Shown in pieces: positions 54,890 through 64,000 of a DNA stretch of 64,000 nt (its first letter is position 1; each line of letters opens with the position of its first letter). The DNA is from Perognathus longimembris pacificus. Taxonomy: Eukaryota > Chordata > Mammalia > Rodentia > Heteromyidae. Below the pieces are notes generated by a model. It was not told the origin of the DNA and did not search any database. It saw only the letters and a program-made list of their open reading frames with translations. Made by a program: the position numbers and the translations under genes. The stretch lies in the NCBI RefSeq assembly GCF_023159225.1, contig NC_063167.1, positions 21,641,360-21,705,359 on the forward strand, written 5' to 3'.

Positions 54890-54890
<1 letters not shown>
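54657..54890 (+). mobile_element. B1-like/tRNA-like dimeric SINE with (AAAG)n tail
   Basis: Starts AGCCAGGGACAAGTGGCTCA, includes GGATCGTGGTTCAAAGCCAG, TCTTATCTCCAATTAACCAC, GTAGCTTAAGTGGTAGAGC and TTAGTTCAAGTCCC, then the (AAAG)n tail. The 9 bp duplication AAACCTTGG lies at 54648-54656 and again at 55035-55043, after the tail. Confidence 0.92.
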
Positions 54891-54985
<95 letters not shown>

Positions 54986-55034
54986 GAGAAAGAGAGAAAG
55001 AGAGAGAGAGGAGGAGAGGAGAGGAGGAAAAAAT
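54888..55034. repeat. (AAAG)n microsatellite in a SINE tail
   Basis: About 30 near-perfect AAAG units, degrading to AGAG and GGAG units at the distal end. It lies between the SINE body and the SINE's 3' target duplication, hence inside the insertion. Confidence 0.95.
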
Positions 55035-55046
55035 AAACCTTGGGCT

Positions 55047-55874
55047 TTTCCACTTTTGGGTATCTATCCAAAAGACCACAAACATAATCACACTAAAGCC
55101 ACCAGCACAACAATGTTCATCGCAGCACAATTTGTCATAGCTAGAATCTGGAACCAACCCAGATGCCCCTCAGTAGATGTGTGGATCAGGAAAATGTGGT
55201 ACATATACACAATGGAATTTTATGCCTCTATTAGAAAGAATGACATTGCCCCATTTGTAAGGAAATGGAAGGACTTGGAAAAAGTTATACTAAGTGAAGT
55301 GAGCCAGACCCAAAGAAACATGGACTTTATGGTCTCCCTTAAAGGGAATAATTAGCACAGGTTTAGGCAAGTCACAGGAGAGGATCACAGGAGCCTAATA
55401 TCTATACCCTTATGAACACATAAGACAATGCTAAGTGAAATGAACTCCATGTTATAGAAACGATTGGTATATCACGGTTGTAACTACTTTCAACGTGCCA
55501 TATGTAACAGTAGCCTCTATTATTGATGATATTCCTGTATCACCTTCCTGTGGTTGTACCTACAGTATCTCTGTATCTTATCTGAGTATATTAGAAACCG
55601 GGTATACTGGTATTAGAACCAGGAAATTGGAAGGGAATACCAAAATCAAGAGACACAGGGTAAAAAAAGACAAACAACTACAAAAGCAATACTTACAAAC
55701 TGTTTGGTGAAAATGAACTGAACAACTGAACAACTAATGGGGGAGGGAAGGGAAAGGGAGGGGGAAGGGGGGAATGAGGGACGAGGTAACAAACAGTACA
55801 AGAAATGTATTCAATGCCTAATGTATGAAACTGTAACCTCTCTGTAATTCAGTTTGATAATAAAAAAATAAAAG
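55047..55874 (+). mobile_element. 5'-truncated L1, serial insertion
   Basis: CACTTTTGGGTATCTATCCA through ORF2 stop at 55355, then a 3' UTR with a G-rich tract (55739-55785) and end GATAATAAAAAAATAAAAG. The exact 12 bp duplication AAACCTTGGGCT lies at 55035-55046 and 55875-55886, sharing the target already used by the SINE. Nearly identical to the 22.6 kb L1. Confidence 0.94.
55056..55355 (+). pseudogene. L1 ORF2 C-terminal fragment, open for 99 codons
   Basis: Encodes IYPKDHKHNHTKATS, ARIWNQPRCPS, WIRKMWYIYTMEFY and FVRKWKDLEKVIL, about 90% identical by eye to the fragment ending at 23052. It lacks endonuclease and RT domains and any promoter. The intact frame implies a recent insertion rather than function. 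Confidence 0.88.
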
Positions 55875-55934
55875 AAACCTTGGGCTCTTAAGTAAATGAA
55901 AAACTTGTGTAAGATCCTACAGCTAAAATAAACA

Positions 55935-55985
55935 AAAATAATAGCTAGAATTTAAGGATAATTATCACATAGTAGATGTGATAGA
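55935..55985 (+). mobile_element. MIR, left end (split by SINE)
   Basis: AATAATAGCTAGAATTTAAGG followed by ATTATCACATAGTAGATGTG fits the 5' end of sense MIR (TAATAGCTAACATTTATTGAG). The remainder resumes at 56256. Confidence 0.45.
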
Positions 55986-56011
55986 TAGATATATATATAT
56001 GTGTATAGTGT

Positions 56012-56014
<3 letters not shown>

Positions 56015-56059
<45 letters not shown>
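56015..56059. repeat. (TG)n microsatellite at a SINE end
   Basis: A 45 bp pure TG run that directly abuts the 3' end of the antisense SINE; an (AT)n run at 55990-56000 precedes it. On the SINE's own strand it is a (CA)n tail. Confidence 0.95.
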
Positions 56060-56061
<2 letters not shown>

Positions 56062-56255
56062 CAGTACTGGGGCTTGATTTCAGGGCCTGGGTGCTGCCCC
56101 TGAGGCTATCATTCTATCACTTGAACCACAGCTCCACTTCCCCTTGTTTGGTGGTTAATTGGAGATAAGAGTCTCACGGACTTTCTTGCCCAGGATACTC
56201 AGATCTCGGCCTCCTGAGTAGCTAAAATTACAAGTATGGGCCACTGGCACCTGGC
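56060..56255 (-). mobile_element. B1-like/tRNA-like dimeric SINE, antisense
   Basis: ACCAGTACTGGGGCTTGATT, CATTCTATCACTTGAACCAC, GGTTAATTGGAGATAAGAGTC, CTCAGATCTCGGCCTCCTGA and TGGGCCACTGGCACCTGGC. Inserted into a MIR, whose two parts flank it. Confidence 0.88.
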
Positions 56256-56455
56256 AGTGCTATGTATTTTTATAAAACTTAATTAATTCTCATCACAATC
56301 TTATAAAACATATTATATAATTACTGCTCCTTTTAGATTAGAAGAATAAATGCATCTCTACATACGTACTTCATAGAGGCTAAATAATTTGCCAGTGGCA
56401 CACAGCCAGGATTAGAACGTGGACTCTCTGGCTACAAAGTAAACACTTCATCAGA
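56256..56455 (+). mobile_element. MIR, main part (split by SINE)
   Basis: TTAATTCTCATCACAATCTTA TAAAACATATTATATAATTACTG, then AGAGGCTAAATAATTTGCC, GGCACACAGCCAGGATTAG and AACGTGGACTCTCTGGC follow the sense MIR order. Confidence 0.75.
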
Positions 56456-56459
56456 ATGG

Positions 56460-57765
56460 CTATACCTCTGATGTCCTGTTTGGCCTCCATGGCATCACCT
56501 TTCACTTTTGAACTAGAACAAAAGTATCTTCTCCCACCTCCCCCGCCCCATGGTAACTTCTCTCTGTGTCTACTGAATAACTTCATAGACTCACTAAAAT
56601 CTCATCAGGACCAGGCTTGGTTTTTTTGTGGGTTGTTTTTTTTTTCAGTTCATTTTCCAAAGGGGACAAGGTCTTTTCTCAAGTCATCATAATTCTTAAA
56701 AGACCAATGACCTTGCTGCCCAAAACTGTGATCCAAAATCATATCCAGGGTTATAAGTTCCTTACATCTTGAGACTGGACTTCATAACATGAGATACTGA
56801 TTCATTATCATATGTCCTTAATTAATCTGTTCCTCCACCAAATACTTGAATGAGGGCATGCTGCACGCCAGGCAGTGTGTGAAGTTCCCAGGTCCAAGTC
56901 ATCTATGAAACAACATCAAAGCAGTCCCAGAGATTCCTGAGCATTTCAAGTGCTCATCAAAATATTGAGACCTAAAATAATTAATATCGTCTCCAAAAAC
57001 AACAAAGACAGCAAAATTAAACCAACAAACATCTACTTGAAAGTCTATAAAGTATAACCTTATGCCCACCTGTCAACTGCCTTTCAGCATAGCTCTTCCG
57101 TGATTATATATAAATCATGGTAATGAGGCAGTGGCATGATAACGGGTCTGATTTTAAATAAGGAAGGCCTCTAGAACTAAGAGTGCCTAAAACCCATGAA
57201 GGTCAGGAAGAACCAAAGGATGAATAAGATGCCATCTGCCTTCAAGGGAGCTAATTGTATGTATTGTTTGTTTACCGGTCTATTTTAATGTTCTAATCAC
57301 GAGCTGCCAGAAGGCAAAAGTATTTTCTTGCTAATCTTCCTATTTCTTTGCTCCTGGGGGCAGGGATGTGTTGAGAATAGTACCTAACATGTTGGCTAGA
57401 CAAACACAACCAAGTCAATGCTGTGACTAGACTGCAAACTGTGAGTAATCTATGAAGATGTCATTTTCACTTATCCTTTTGCATACATGCATGCACATGT
57501 AACCCCAGTCCCCACATGCCTTCCTCTCCCTCCTCATTAAACCCCACAACGGATGGGAGAACACAATAAAGTCAACATTAGTGAGGAGCTACTAGGCACT
57601 AGCCACTAGGTTACAGGTCTTCCCCTATGAATACCACGTGAATATTTTCCAGCCCTGTGGCAGTAGAGGCCTTCACAGATAACCAAGAATTTGTAGGCAT
57701 TTTCCCCCCAGTGAACTATTTACGTTTGGCCCAACTTCTGTTTGTTTGTGATCCCAATTGGATGT
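56460..57765. other. Unique sequence, no gene seen
   Basis: Repeat-poor. A short L2-like string (GGGGGCAGGGATGTGTTGAG, TAGTACCTAACATG) lies at about 57354-57392. No exon is supported. Confidence 0.4.
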
Positions 57766-57769
57766 TCTC

Positions 57770-58315
57770 TTGTAGGCTGAGCACATGGGTCATGATCGTA
57801 ACGGAGAGTGACAATTTTAGCTAGATTATAAAACAAGCAGGAAGCAGGCACCAGAAGAGGGGCTCCATTTCTTGATATATATCCTGCTGCTCACTTCAAT
57901 GTAATGTTTATCTCTCCCACACTTATCAGTTCATTCCGATTCCCAGACCAAGCTTGTCACTTCAGGCAGCTTTAATGGCTTTCATTTATGCAAGCTCCAC
58001 ACGGCCACTTCTGAACCGGCTATCCACCACCCGGCACCCTTCGCCTCTCTCTCATTCTCCACAAGCCAAAACACTTCCATGGCCCACAGAAATCACTAGC
58101 GCAGGAAGCTGAATTACTCTCATGTCAGCATCCTCTGGGATGGAAGTGATTATTTCCGAGTGATGGGCTTAAGGCTGCTCAAAAGCTCAGAAGAAGATAA
58201 AGTGCTGGACACATGGAAAATGGTCTACAGCCCAGAGCGCATCTATCTGCACCCTTCCAGATTTGACCCACCAATGTTCCTGGATTCTTCTGAGTAATGT
58301 AGTTTAGAAAAAGTT
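57770..58315. other. Repeat-free block, possible conserved non-coding element
   Basis: About 550 bp of evenly mixed, repeat-free sequence with scattered CpGs (ACACGGCCACTTCTG, AACCGGC, ACCCGGCACCC) and motifs such as TATTTCCGAGTGATG. It has no frame of note. The suggestion of conservation rests only on the absence of fossils and on composition. Confidence 0.25.
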
Positions 58316-58324
58316 GCTTAGCAC

Positions 58325-58326
<2 letters not shown>

Positions 58327-58381
<55 letters not shown>
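58327..58381. repeat. (TA)n microsatellite
   Basis: A 55 bp uninterrupted TA run, capable of cruciform extrusion. No SINE tail is beside it. Confidence 0.97.
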
Positions 58382-58383
<2 letters not shown>

Positions 58384-58439
58384 ATTTGTTTAAACTATTA
58401 AAGCCTTTCCCTTCCATGACTTGAAGGTTGGAGGTTTTT

Positions 58440-58563
58440 TCCTTTCATTTTGTTTTGTTTTGTCTTGTCTTGTGCTAATCCTGAGGCTCAAACTCAGGAC
58501 CTGGATGCTGCCCCTGATCTTTTTTGCTCAAGGCTACCACTCTACCACTTGAGCCCATTTTCA

Positions 58564-58626
<63 letters not shown>

Positions 58627-58742
58627 TAATTGGAGATAAGGGTATCATGGACTTTCCTGCCCCAGTTTGCTTTGAATCTCGACTCTCAGATCTCAGACTC
58701 CTGAGTTGTGAGGATTATAGATGTGAGCCGTCAATGCCCACC
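58440..58742 (-). mobile_element. Dimeric SINE, antisense, with internal (CT)n
   Basis: TTTTG tail side, CTAATCCTGAGGCTCAAACTC, TTTTTTGCTCAAGGCTACCAC, CCACTTGAGCCC, then a (CT)n run at 58567-58623 where CACTTCTGGCTTTTT is expected, then TTAATTGGAGATAAGGGTATC and TTATAGATGTGAGCCG. Imperfect flanks start AAGGTT at 58424 and 58743. Confidence 0.88.
58567..58623. repeat. (CT)n inside a SINE linker
   Basis: A 57 bp pure CT run replacing the linker between the two SINE modules, not the tail. Confidence 0.96.
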
Positions 58743-58774
58743 AAGGTTAGGATATTTTAGTGTTTTGTTTTCTG

Positions 58775-59010
58775 CTTTTTCAACTTAGCATCCATTGGAC
58801 ACTGATGATGTCACCAGACACTGAGCTAAGAGATTTCTGTTCATTATCTCAGTTGAACCCATCTACAAACCTATGAAGTAGTGTGAACATTCCCATTTAT
58901 AGATTAGGAAATGAAGGCTCAGGAGAGTGAAGTGACTTACCCAGGGTCACACAGCCTGTCACTATCTCAAGCAGGATGAGACATGAGTTGGTCTTTCTCC
59001 AACTTGCTTT
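58775..59010 (+). mobile_element. MIR
   Basis: GACACTGAGCTAAGAGATTTC, CCTATGAAGTAGTGTGAACA TTCCCATTTATAGATTAGG, GGAGAGTGAAGTGACTTACC CAGGGTCACACAGCC give a long sense MIR with a well preserved core. Confidence 0.85.
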
Positions 59011-59790
59011 TAACCATTAAACACTACTGAGCCTACATTACATGGCTAGAAAGACAGAGGGACACAAGCACAAGGGACACAAGCACAAGGGCCACACCAT
59101 ATGATAGAGTGCCATGACAGGGCTATAAACCTGATTCATAGGAGACTAAGGGTAGGGCAGGTGAGCTGGGCTGTCATGCATGAATCTGAGTTTGTTCCAC
59201 GGGGGAAAAAGGAAAAAAGTCCAAAGCAGATGGAGAATCACATACCACAGCATTTGCAAAAAGTCACCCAGAGTGGTTGGAACCTGGATTGAGTGAAGAA
59301 CTCTCCTAGACATATATTCTGGGAAGCTGCCAGTAGAGTTAGGAGGTGACACTGTGGACAAGCCTTCGCAACAGAGGCACCAGAGAGAAAGGGTCTGGAA
59401 GAGCCCAGGTGAGAAATGACGCATCCTGACCCAAAGCAGGTACAAAGAGAAATACAAAGGGCAGAATGGCTTTGGAAGGAACTCCTGAAATGTCAGCGCA
59501 CAGTTTCCAAACTTGCCTGGGAAATGACCTAAATTTGCAGATTCAGAGACCCCAATGCAAGATAACGGCATTGACTGCCTGCAGAGGAAGGCCTCATGCC
59601 CACATGTTCCCAAACACACCAGGTGACTCTCATGCAAGTACTCTGTGAACACCCCTCATGAGGTGTGCAAGGAGAAGGGCTGGGCCAGGTCTGGCCATGA
59701 GGGAGTGGGAAGAGTTGACTTGGCATCTCCCTCCCAGGCCTTGTAACCCACTTCCTCAGATAACTGTCCAATTTTCTCCAGGAAAATGCC
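59011..59790. other. Unique sequence with a 15 bp tandem duplication
   Basis: GGGACACAAGCACAA is exactly repeated at 59059-59073 and 59074-59088. The longest antisense frame, 59146-59652 (168 codons), was checked and shows no domain, signal or family resemblance. Confidence 0.4.
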
Positions 59791-59794
59791 TTTC

Positions 59795-60190
59795 TCTCCA
59801 CTCTTGGGCCCTGTTTGGATGAGACCCATGTGACCCACCAATCACTTCCTGCTCATTCAAGGATGAGCAGATGACTCAATCAGAGCCAATTCTCAAGCCA
59901 TTGGGAAGAAGAGTAGCACATTATCTTCCTTGTTGACCTTGAACCTGGCGATGTGAGATGCCACAATGGCATCATTCTGTGATCTCCAAAATTAAAGCCA
60001 ATACAAGGCAGGTCTGAAAGGTGGGGGGAAAAAAACCCAAATCCTATGCCATGATTTGATCCCTGAGCCCTGTCATGTCTAAAGCCAGAGTACCCCTAAA
60101 ACTTCTTACTGCCTGAGCATTTACTCTGATGTTTTGTTGGTTGTTGTTGTTTTGCCTACACTTTTCTGTCCCGATTAAAAAAAAAATACT
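59795..60190. mobile_element. Possible ancient LTR-like fossil
   Basis: CCACCAATCACTTCCTGCTC, CAATCAGAGCCAATTCTCAAG, TGGCATCATTCTGTGATC and TCTAAAGCCAGAGTACCCCT AAAACTT resemble an old mammalian repeat (CCAATCAGAGCCAATGAG … TGAAGCCAGATACCCCTGGACTT). Family not assigned. Confidence 0.35.
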
Positions 60191-61235
60191 TTGCTGCTTA
60201 CTTTAAGAAAATCTGATCTATGAAAATCTTACCTTACAAATCAGATAAATGAAGAGCTGATTACTTCTATTAAAAAGGGATTCGCTCACAGTTTCCTTTG
60301 AAGAGAGAGCCTCCCCAAGGTATGAAGTGTAGAATTTGATTTATTAAATTTGATTTACACATGACCTTTTCAAGAGGACAATCTTAAATGCAAAGTAAGA
60401 GCTGCTCTACCAAGATAATTGCTCTCAAACCACAGTAGTGTGACTCTCAGGGAGTCAGCCTGGGTGGCTCCCCTCAAATCCACATCACCTTATTCTACTT
60501 TGGAGGGCTGAGGTAGCATTTCACAGCCTCTTAGTCCCTACCACCGTAAAATGTAACTACCTACCTACCTACTTACCTACTCGTGGCTGGACTTGTTACA
60601 CAAGTCTGATCTGACATACAAGTTGTCATCATCTATAAGTTGATGACATTTGTGTTGCTCTTTCTCAGGCTCCTAATGGGAAACAAGCTCAAAATGTGAT
60701 TGCTTAATACATTAATTAATGTATTCATTAGTGTTTATCTGCGGCACAGATGAAAAGGCCTCCTGCTAAGGCCTGTGTTGCTCTAGGCTGATAAAGGATG
60801 CATCACTGGCATCTCTCCTCCACCGGTAGATGACTCCCTGTTGCCAGGGAGAAAAGAAAGCCTGCACAAGCGCAGCTCAGCGCTCAGATCCCAACACCTC
60901 CATCTGCCCTGTCTACAGCTAAGGCAAGCCTGACTCTTCCCTGTACACCCATTGCCCAGCACATGGTCCGCCCTAGTGGCATAGATTTTGGTTGGCTGGT
61001 TCAAAATCAGCTCAACCAAAGGAGACCTTAGCTGTGGTTCATGCGTCTATCATGTATGTAACACCATTCTAATTCAAAACTTCTTTGCTCTAAACCTCAG
61101 GTTTATCCAGAGTATTAGGAAGAGCAAAAGCCCATCTCTCACCTATGGCAGGAGTAATATCTCCAGATCTCTAACACAAAACTCCTTTGCAGTCTAGAAG
61201 TACAATTCCTCAACGCTAGCCTCTGAATTCCCCCT
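60191..61235. other. Unique sequence with a short CTAC tract
   Basis: CTAC/CTTAC units at 60556-60581. Otherwise single-copy; no frame with a protein signature. Confidence 0.4.
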
Positions 61236-61238
61236 CCC

Positions 61239-61241
<3 letters not shown>

Positions 61242-61336
<95 letters not shown>
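61242..61336. repeat. (CT)n-(CA)n compound microsatellite
   Basis: About 52 bp of CT passing without a break into about 42 bp of CA. No SINE body is recognisable on either side. Confidence 0.97.
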
Positions 61337-61955
61337 CTTTTTCTGGGGATTTCTGTGAATGTCTTTATTTCCAACCTGATGCTCCTTTCCTCCCAATTGA
61401 TTATAGGGAGCAATAAAGCTAGATTTTTCTTTCCAGCCCAAGGCAAGTTTGTGTTTCTCTTTGCTGGTTCCCAGAGCCTCATTTTTTCTCCAGCTCCTAC
61501 TGTTAAACCAGCCAGGTCAACACCCGCCTGTTCAAGGTTCCACAGTTGGTAGATTTTGTCTCATTACTTTTCCCTTCACCCCACTCCCCTGCCCCATGAC
61601 TCACAAGCACTTACCAGACTCTGTTGGTAAATGCCTTTTGGATATGAGTGTATACAGGGAGGGTCTAGAATATTGCTGTGGGAATGCACTAGAATATTGC
61701 TGTAGAAATGCATTCGTTTAAATGTATGTTAGTGATAGTGTGCTCCTGATTCGTGATTTCTTTTTTGTCTCCCATTGCCCTATTTGACTTCTAGCCAAAT
61801 GTATTATAATTATTTTACTACTGAATTTCAGATCATGTTCCTAAGCATAAAGCCATTCCAGCATTCTAACTTCTACCCTGTTCCATGACAGCACTGGCTC
61901 TATCTTGCTTATCTAGTTTCTACTGACAGATATCTCAATTACCTCAACTTCCCTG
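61337..61955. other. Unique sequence with a 24 bp tandem duplication
   Basis: A 24 bp unit starting CTAGAATATTGCTGT occurs at 61665-61688 and 61689-61712 (22 of 24 identical). No gene or transposon recognised. Confidence 0.45.
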
Positions 61956-61959
61956 TGCT

Positions 61960-62215
61960 CTCCAATGATGCTGCTATGAACATCTTTGTGCCTCAAGATG
62001 TCTGTGCCTGAGCTTCCTTGGGTGTACATGTACCTGTAAGATGTCAGCTCATGAGGCCTGAGTACTTTAACACCACAAATGACTTGCAAAATGGCTAGAA
62101 CCAGAATCTATAGCCTTTCTTTTGTTTCCATGGTTTCTTCCAACCACATTTAATGATAATGATTTTAATTTGCAATTATCACAGTGTTTTCTCTAGCTCT
62201 TGGGACAAACTTTTT
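61960..62215 (-). mobile_element. L1M-type fossil, antisense
   Basis: AATGATGCTGCTATGAACATC TTTGTGCC, CTTGGGTGTACATGTACCTG and ATGATTTTAATTTGCAATTATC match the antisense L1M order (AATGCTGCTATGAACATTC … TTTTAATTTGCATTTCC), with a deletion between the last two blocks. Confidence 0.6.
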
Positions 62216-62229
62216 TAAGTGAGTAGAGC

Positions 62230-62575
62230 TTTATGTTTTGTGATACTGGGGTTTGAACCTAGGGCTTCATGCTTGCTAGGCAGCCACTCCCACTATTTAA
62301 CTCATGCCTCTGGGCCCTCCTTTTTCTCACTCTGGTTATTTATCAGCTAGCTTCTTGCTCCCTGCCCAGGCTAACCTGGACTGTGATCCCCTATTTATGC
62401 TTGCAACTGTAGCTGGAATGACAGGCAACAGGCTGTCCTACTGAACCCAGCTATCAGTTGATATGGGGAGTCTCATGAAATTTTTTGCCTACACTGGCCT
62501 TAAACTGTGATCTTCACAATCTCAGTCTTCTGAGTAGCTAGGATTACAAGCATGAGCCAACAGGACTTGACAATA
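62230..62575 (-). mobile_element. Diverged ID plus B1 SINE pieces, antisense
   Basis: GATACTGGGGTTTGAACCTA GGGCTTCATGCTTGCTAGGC (ID antisense, about 62232-62300), a B1-like patch around 62365-62430, and ACTGGCCTTAAACTGTGATC with TAGCTAGGATTACAAGCATG AGCC (about 62465-62570). Confidence 0.6.
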
Positions 62576-62756
62576 GGGTATATGTATTTTTTTTTAGATA
62601 AACATGCCCCTACTCTAAAGTTGGGAATGATGAGATTACATTGCTGGAAATCAATCATCTAGAAACTGGGTTCAGTTTGTATCTGAGCAGAATCATGGGA
62701 TAGAAGCTGTGATCAACTCCAAGAGGACATGAGGAAATAAGAAGGTCTATCTCTAG

Positions 62757-62895
62757 GCCAGTGGTTCTCAACCCTGGTTACACATTAGAACTTACTGGGG
62801 AACACTGAAGAAATACCAGTTCTCATGTCTCCCCTAGTATCACTTACTCATACTCCCTGGGCAGGGCTTTGCAGAACACTTGGATCTCTGGGGTT
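62757..62895. mobile_element. MER5A-like hAT element
   Basis: CCAGTGGTTCTCAACCCTGG, TACACATTAGAACTTACTGG GGAAC, AAATACCAGTTCTCATG and CTCCCTGGGCAGGGCT follow the MER5A order from its 5' end (CAGTGGTTCTCAAACTTG). Confidence 0.7.
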
Positions 62896-62899
62896 GACT

Positions 62900-63640
62900 G
62901 GGGTAGAAAAACCTTTCCTGGAGTAAGGGGTTGGGCTTAGAAGACAAGCTCCTAGCACTAATCACCAGCACCTCAGCATGGCAATTTATATACCTGATGG
63001 ATAGAGGAAGTCCTGGAGGTTAAAAAAAATTCAAAGCGAAATGATGGTGAGAAAGCTGATTATAGCTGCTGTTCATTGTAAAGTTCATCTGCTGCTCATT
63101 GTAAAGTTAAGCCACAGAACCCAGGCACTGTTAGTTCAAACCCTGGAGGGAAATGAATTAGAGAGTCCATTTTAATTTGTGCCTAATAATTAGAAGCTCA
63201 AAACTTCCAAATGATTGAATAATTATAGAAATATATGAAACCCTAAGGCCATTAACAAGACTGCCACAGATGATTACCCTGGACTAGTGAAAACCCAGCT
63301 GATCAAACCTGGTTTCCCTGTCCAGGGTGCTGACGCCTGCCACACTCTTGTGGAACAGAAAGTAGATTCCCAGGTCGGACCAGTGCTGAGCAAGCTGCCC
63401 CCTGCATAGTCAATTTCTCTCCGCAGTCCAGGTAAATCCTATACCACGCTGATGTTCTTAGGCTGTCAGAAAGCTCAATTTCCAAATCCACAGCAACAGT
63501 GCTAACTCTGAAAATGACGCTTTCCTTCCAGGTCTGGTTCTTTACTTGCCTTCCTGGTGTATTTTAGAAAGAATCGCATCATAATGTACAATGGGAAAAA
63601 ATGGCTTTTATTACAGAGAGGGAAAGACATGAGCGGGAGA
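62900..63640. other. Unique sequence with a 23 bp tandem duplication
   Basis: GCTGTTCATTGTAAAGTT (63068-63085) recurs as GCTGCTCATTGTAAAGTT at 63091-63108, period 23. The antisense frame 63303-63491 has no signature. Confidence 0.4.
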
Positions 63641-63644
63641 TTAT

Positions 63645-63812
63645 CAACATTAGTTGAATATGTACTATGAGCCAAAGTACAAAGTGTTCCACATGCTTTC
63701 TCTAACTTAAATTTTATACAAAAGCCCAGATAATCCCCATTTCATGTATATAAGAGACATAGGTTAAGCAATTTATGCAAAGCAGATTACCTTTCCAAAG
63801 AGGCAGAAATAT
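63645..63812 (+). mobile_element. MIR, diverged
   Basis: ACATTAGTTGAATATGTACT ATGAGCC, AAGTGTTCCACATGCTTTC, AATCCCCATTTCATGTATAT and GGTTAAGCAATTTATGC follow the sense MIR order. Confidence 0.55.
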
Positions 63813-64000
63813 TCAATATTTCAATATCTCTAATTTCATAAACCTAACCTTTGCCTACTTTGAGAAAAATGCAACTTTTTTTTCTAATTAATGACTGGGC
63901 CAGAGATGCAGTGACTTCTTAGATCCTTCTTGTACATTTTTCAGTTTATATGGTCAGTAGATACTTCTTATTAACTTCTCTAAATCCTACCCAGGATCAT
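63813..64000. other. Unique AT-rich end of window
   Basis: No repeat or coding signal recognised in the last bases. Confidence 0.4.

Noticed and set aside
57100..57121. AT-rich near-palindrome TGATTATATATAAATCA
   Set aside because: Not a perfect inverted repeat, and short AT-rich near-palindromes are common by chance.
59146..59652. 168-codon antisense frame in unique DNA
   Set aside because: No domain, no splice context that I can defend and no family resemblance. A frame of this length can occur by chance in 64 kb of six-frame sequence.

Overview
This window is nuclear DNA from a mammal, most likely a geomyoid rodent (kangaroo rats, pocket mice, pocket gophers). The best evidence is four copies of a dimeric SINE whose left half is ID/tRNA-Ala-like and which ends in a second module of about 95 bp. 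That matches the published description of IDL-Geo, which I recall as restricted to Geomyoidea. CpG depletion, microsatellites, MIR and L2 fossils, MaLR LTRs, hAT/MER5 fragments and L1 elements all fit a rodent genome. Nothing bacterial, phage or organellar is present.

I find no protein-coding gene, tRNA, rRNA or CRISPR array that I can support. The longest open frames (about 53320-54019) lie in a purine microsatellite. The only real protein-derived sequences are remnants of retrotransposon ORFs: L1 ORF2 ends near 16.5-17.4, 21.4-21.5, 22.6-23.05 and 55.05-55.36 kb, and a HAL1 body at about 3.3-5.1 kb. The window is best read as intergenic or deep intronic. A short unrecognised exon cannot be excluded.

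Layout. 0-15 kb: an MLT1-type LTR, a HAL1 copy hit by two SINEs, further MaLR LTR material, MIRs and GATA/CA microsatellites. 15-24 kb: MER5 and a probable Tigger fossil, then three L1 3' ends (16.5, 20.9 antisense, 22.6 kb). 24-35 kb: mostly unique sequence with SINEs, two young IDL-Geo copies (30.2 and 34.3 kb) and an older antisense L1. 35-42 kb: the quietest stretch, largely unique. 42-49 kb: MaLR fragment, split MIRs, a G-rich block with a textbook RFX X-box (45.7 kb), and a SINE broken by an L1 tail. 49-64 kb: unique sequence, a SINE inside a SINE leading into a 400 bp purine tract, a SINE and an L1 inserted serially at one site (54.6-55.9 kb), large CT/CA/TA microsatellites and scattered MIR, L1M and MER5 fossils.

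The mobile elements interact rather than acting as a pathway. Non-autonomous SINEs (Pol III boxes visible) were mobilised by L1, leaving target-site duplications of 8-16 bp that can be read directly at many loci. The clearest structural signals are: (1) the B1-like dimeric SINE and IDL-Geo share nearly the same 3' module; (2) microsatellites lie inside SINE target duplications, so they grew from SINE tails; (3) nested and serial insertions give a relative chronology. I found no undescribed functional system.
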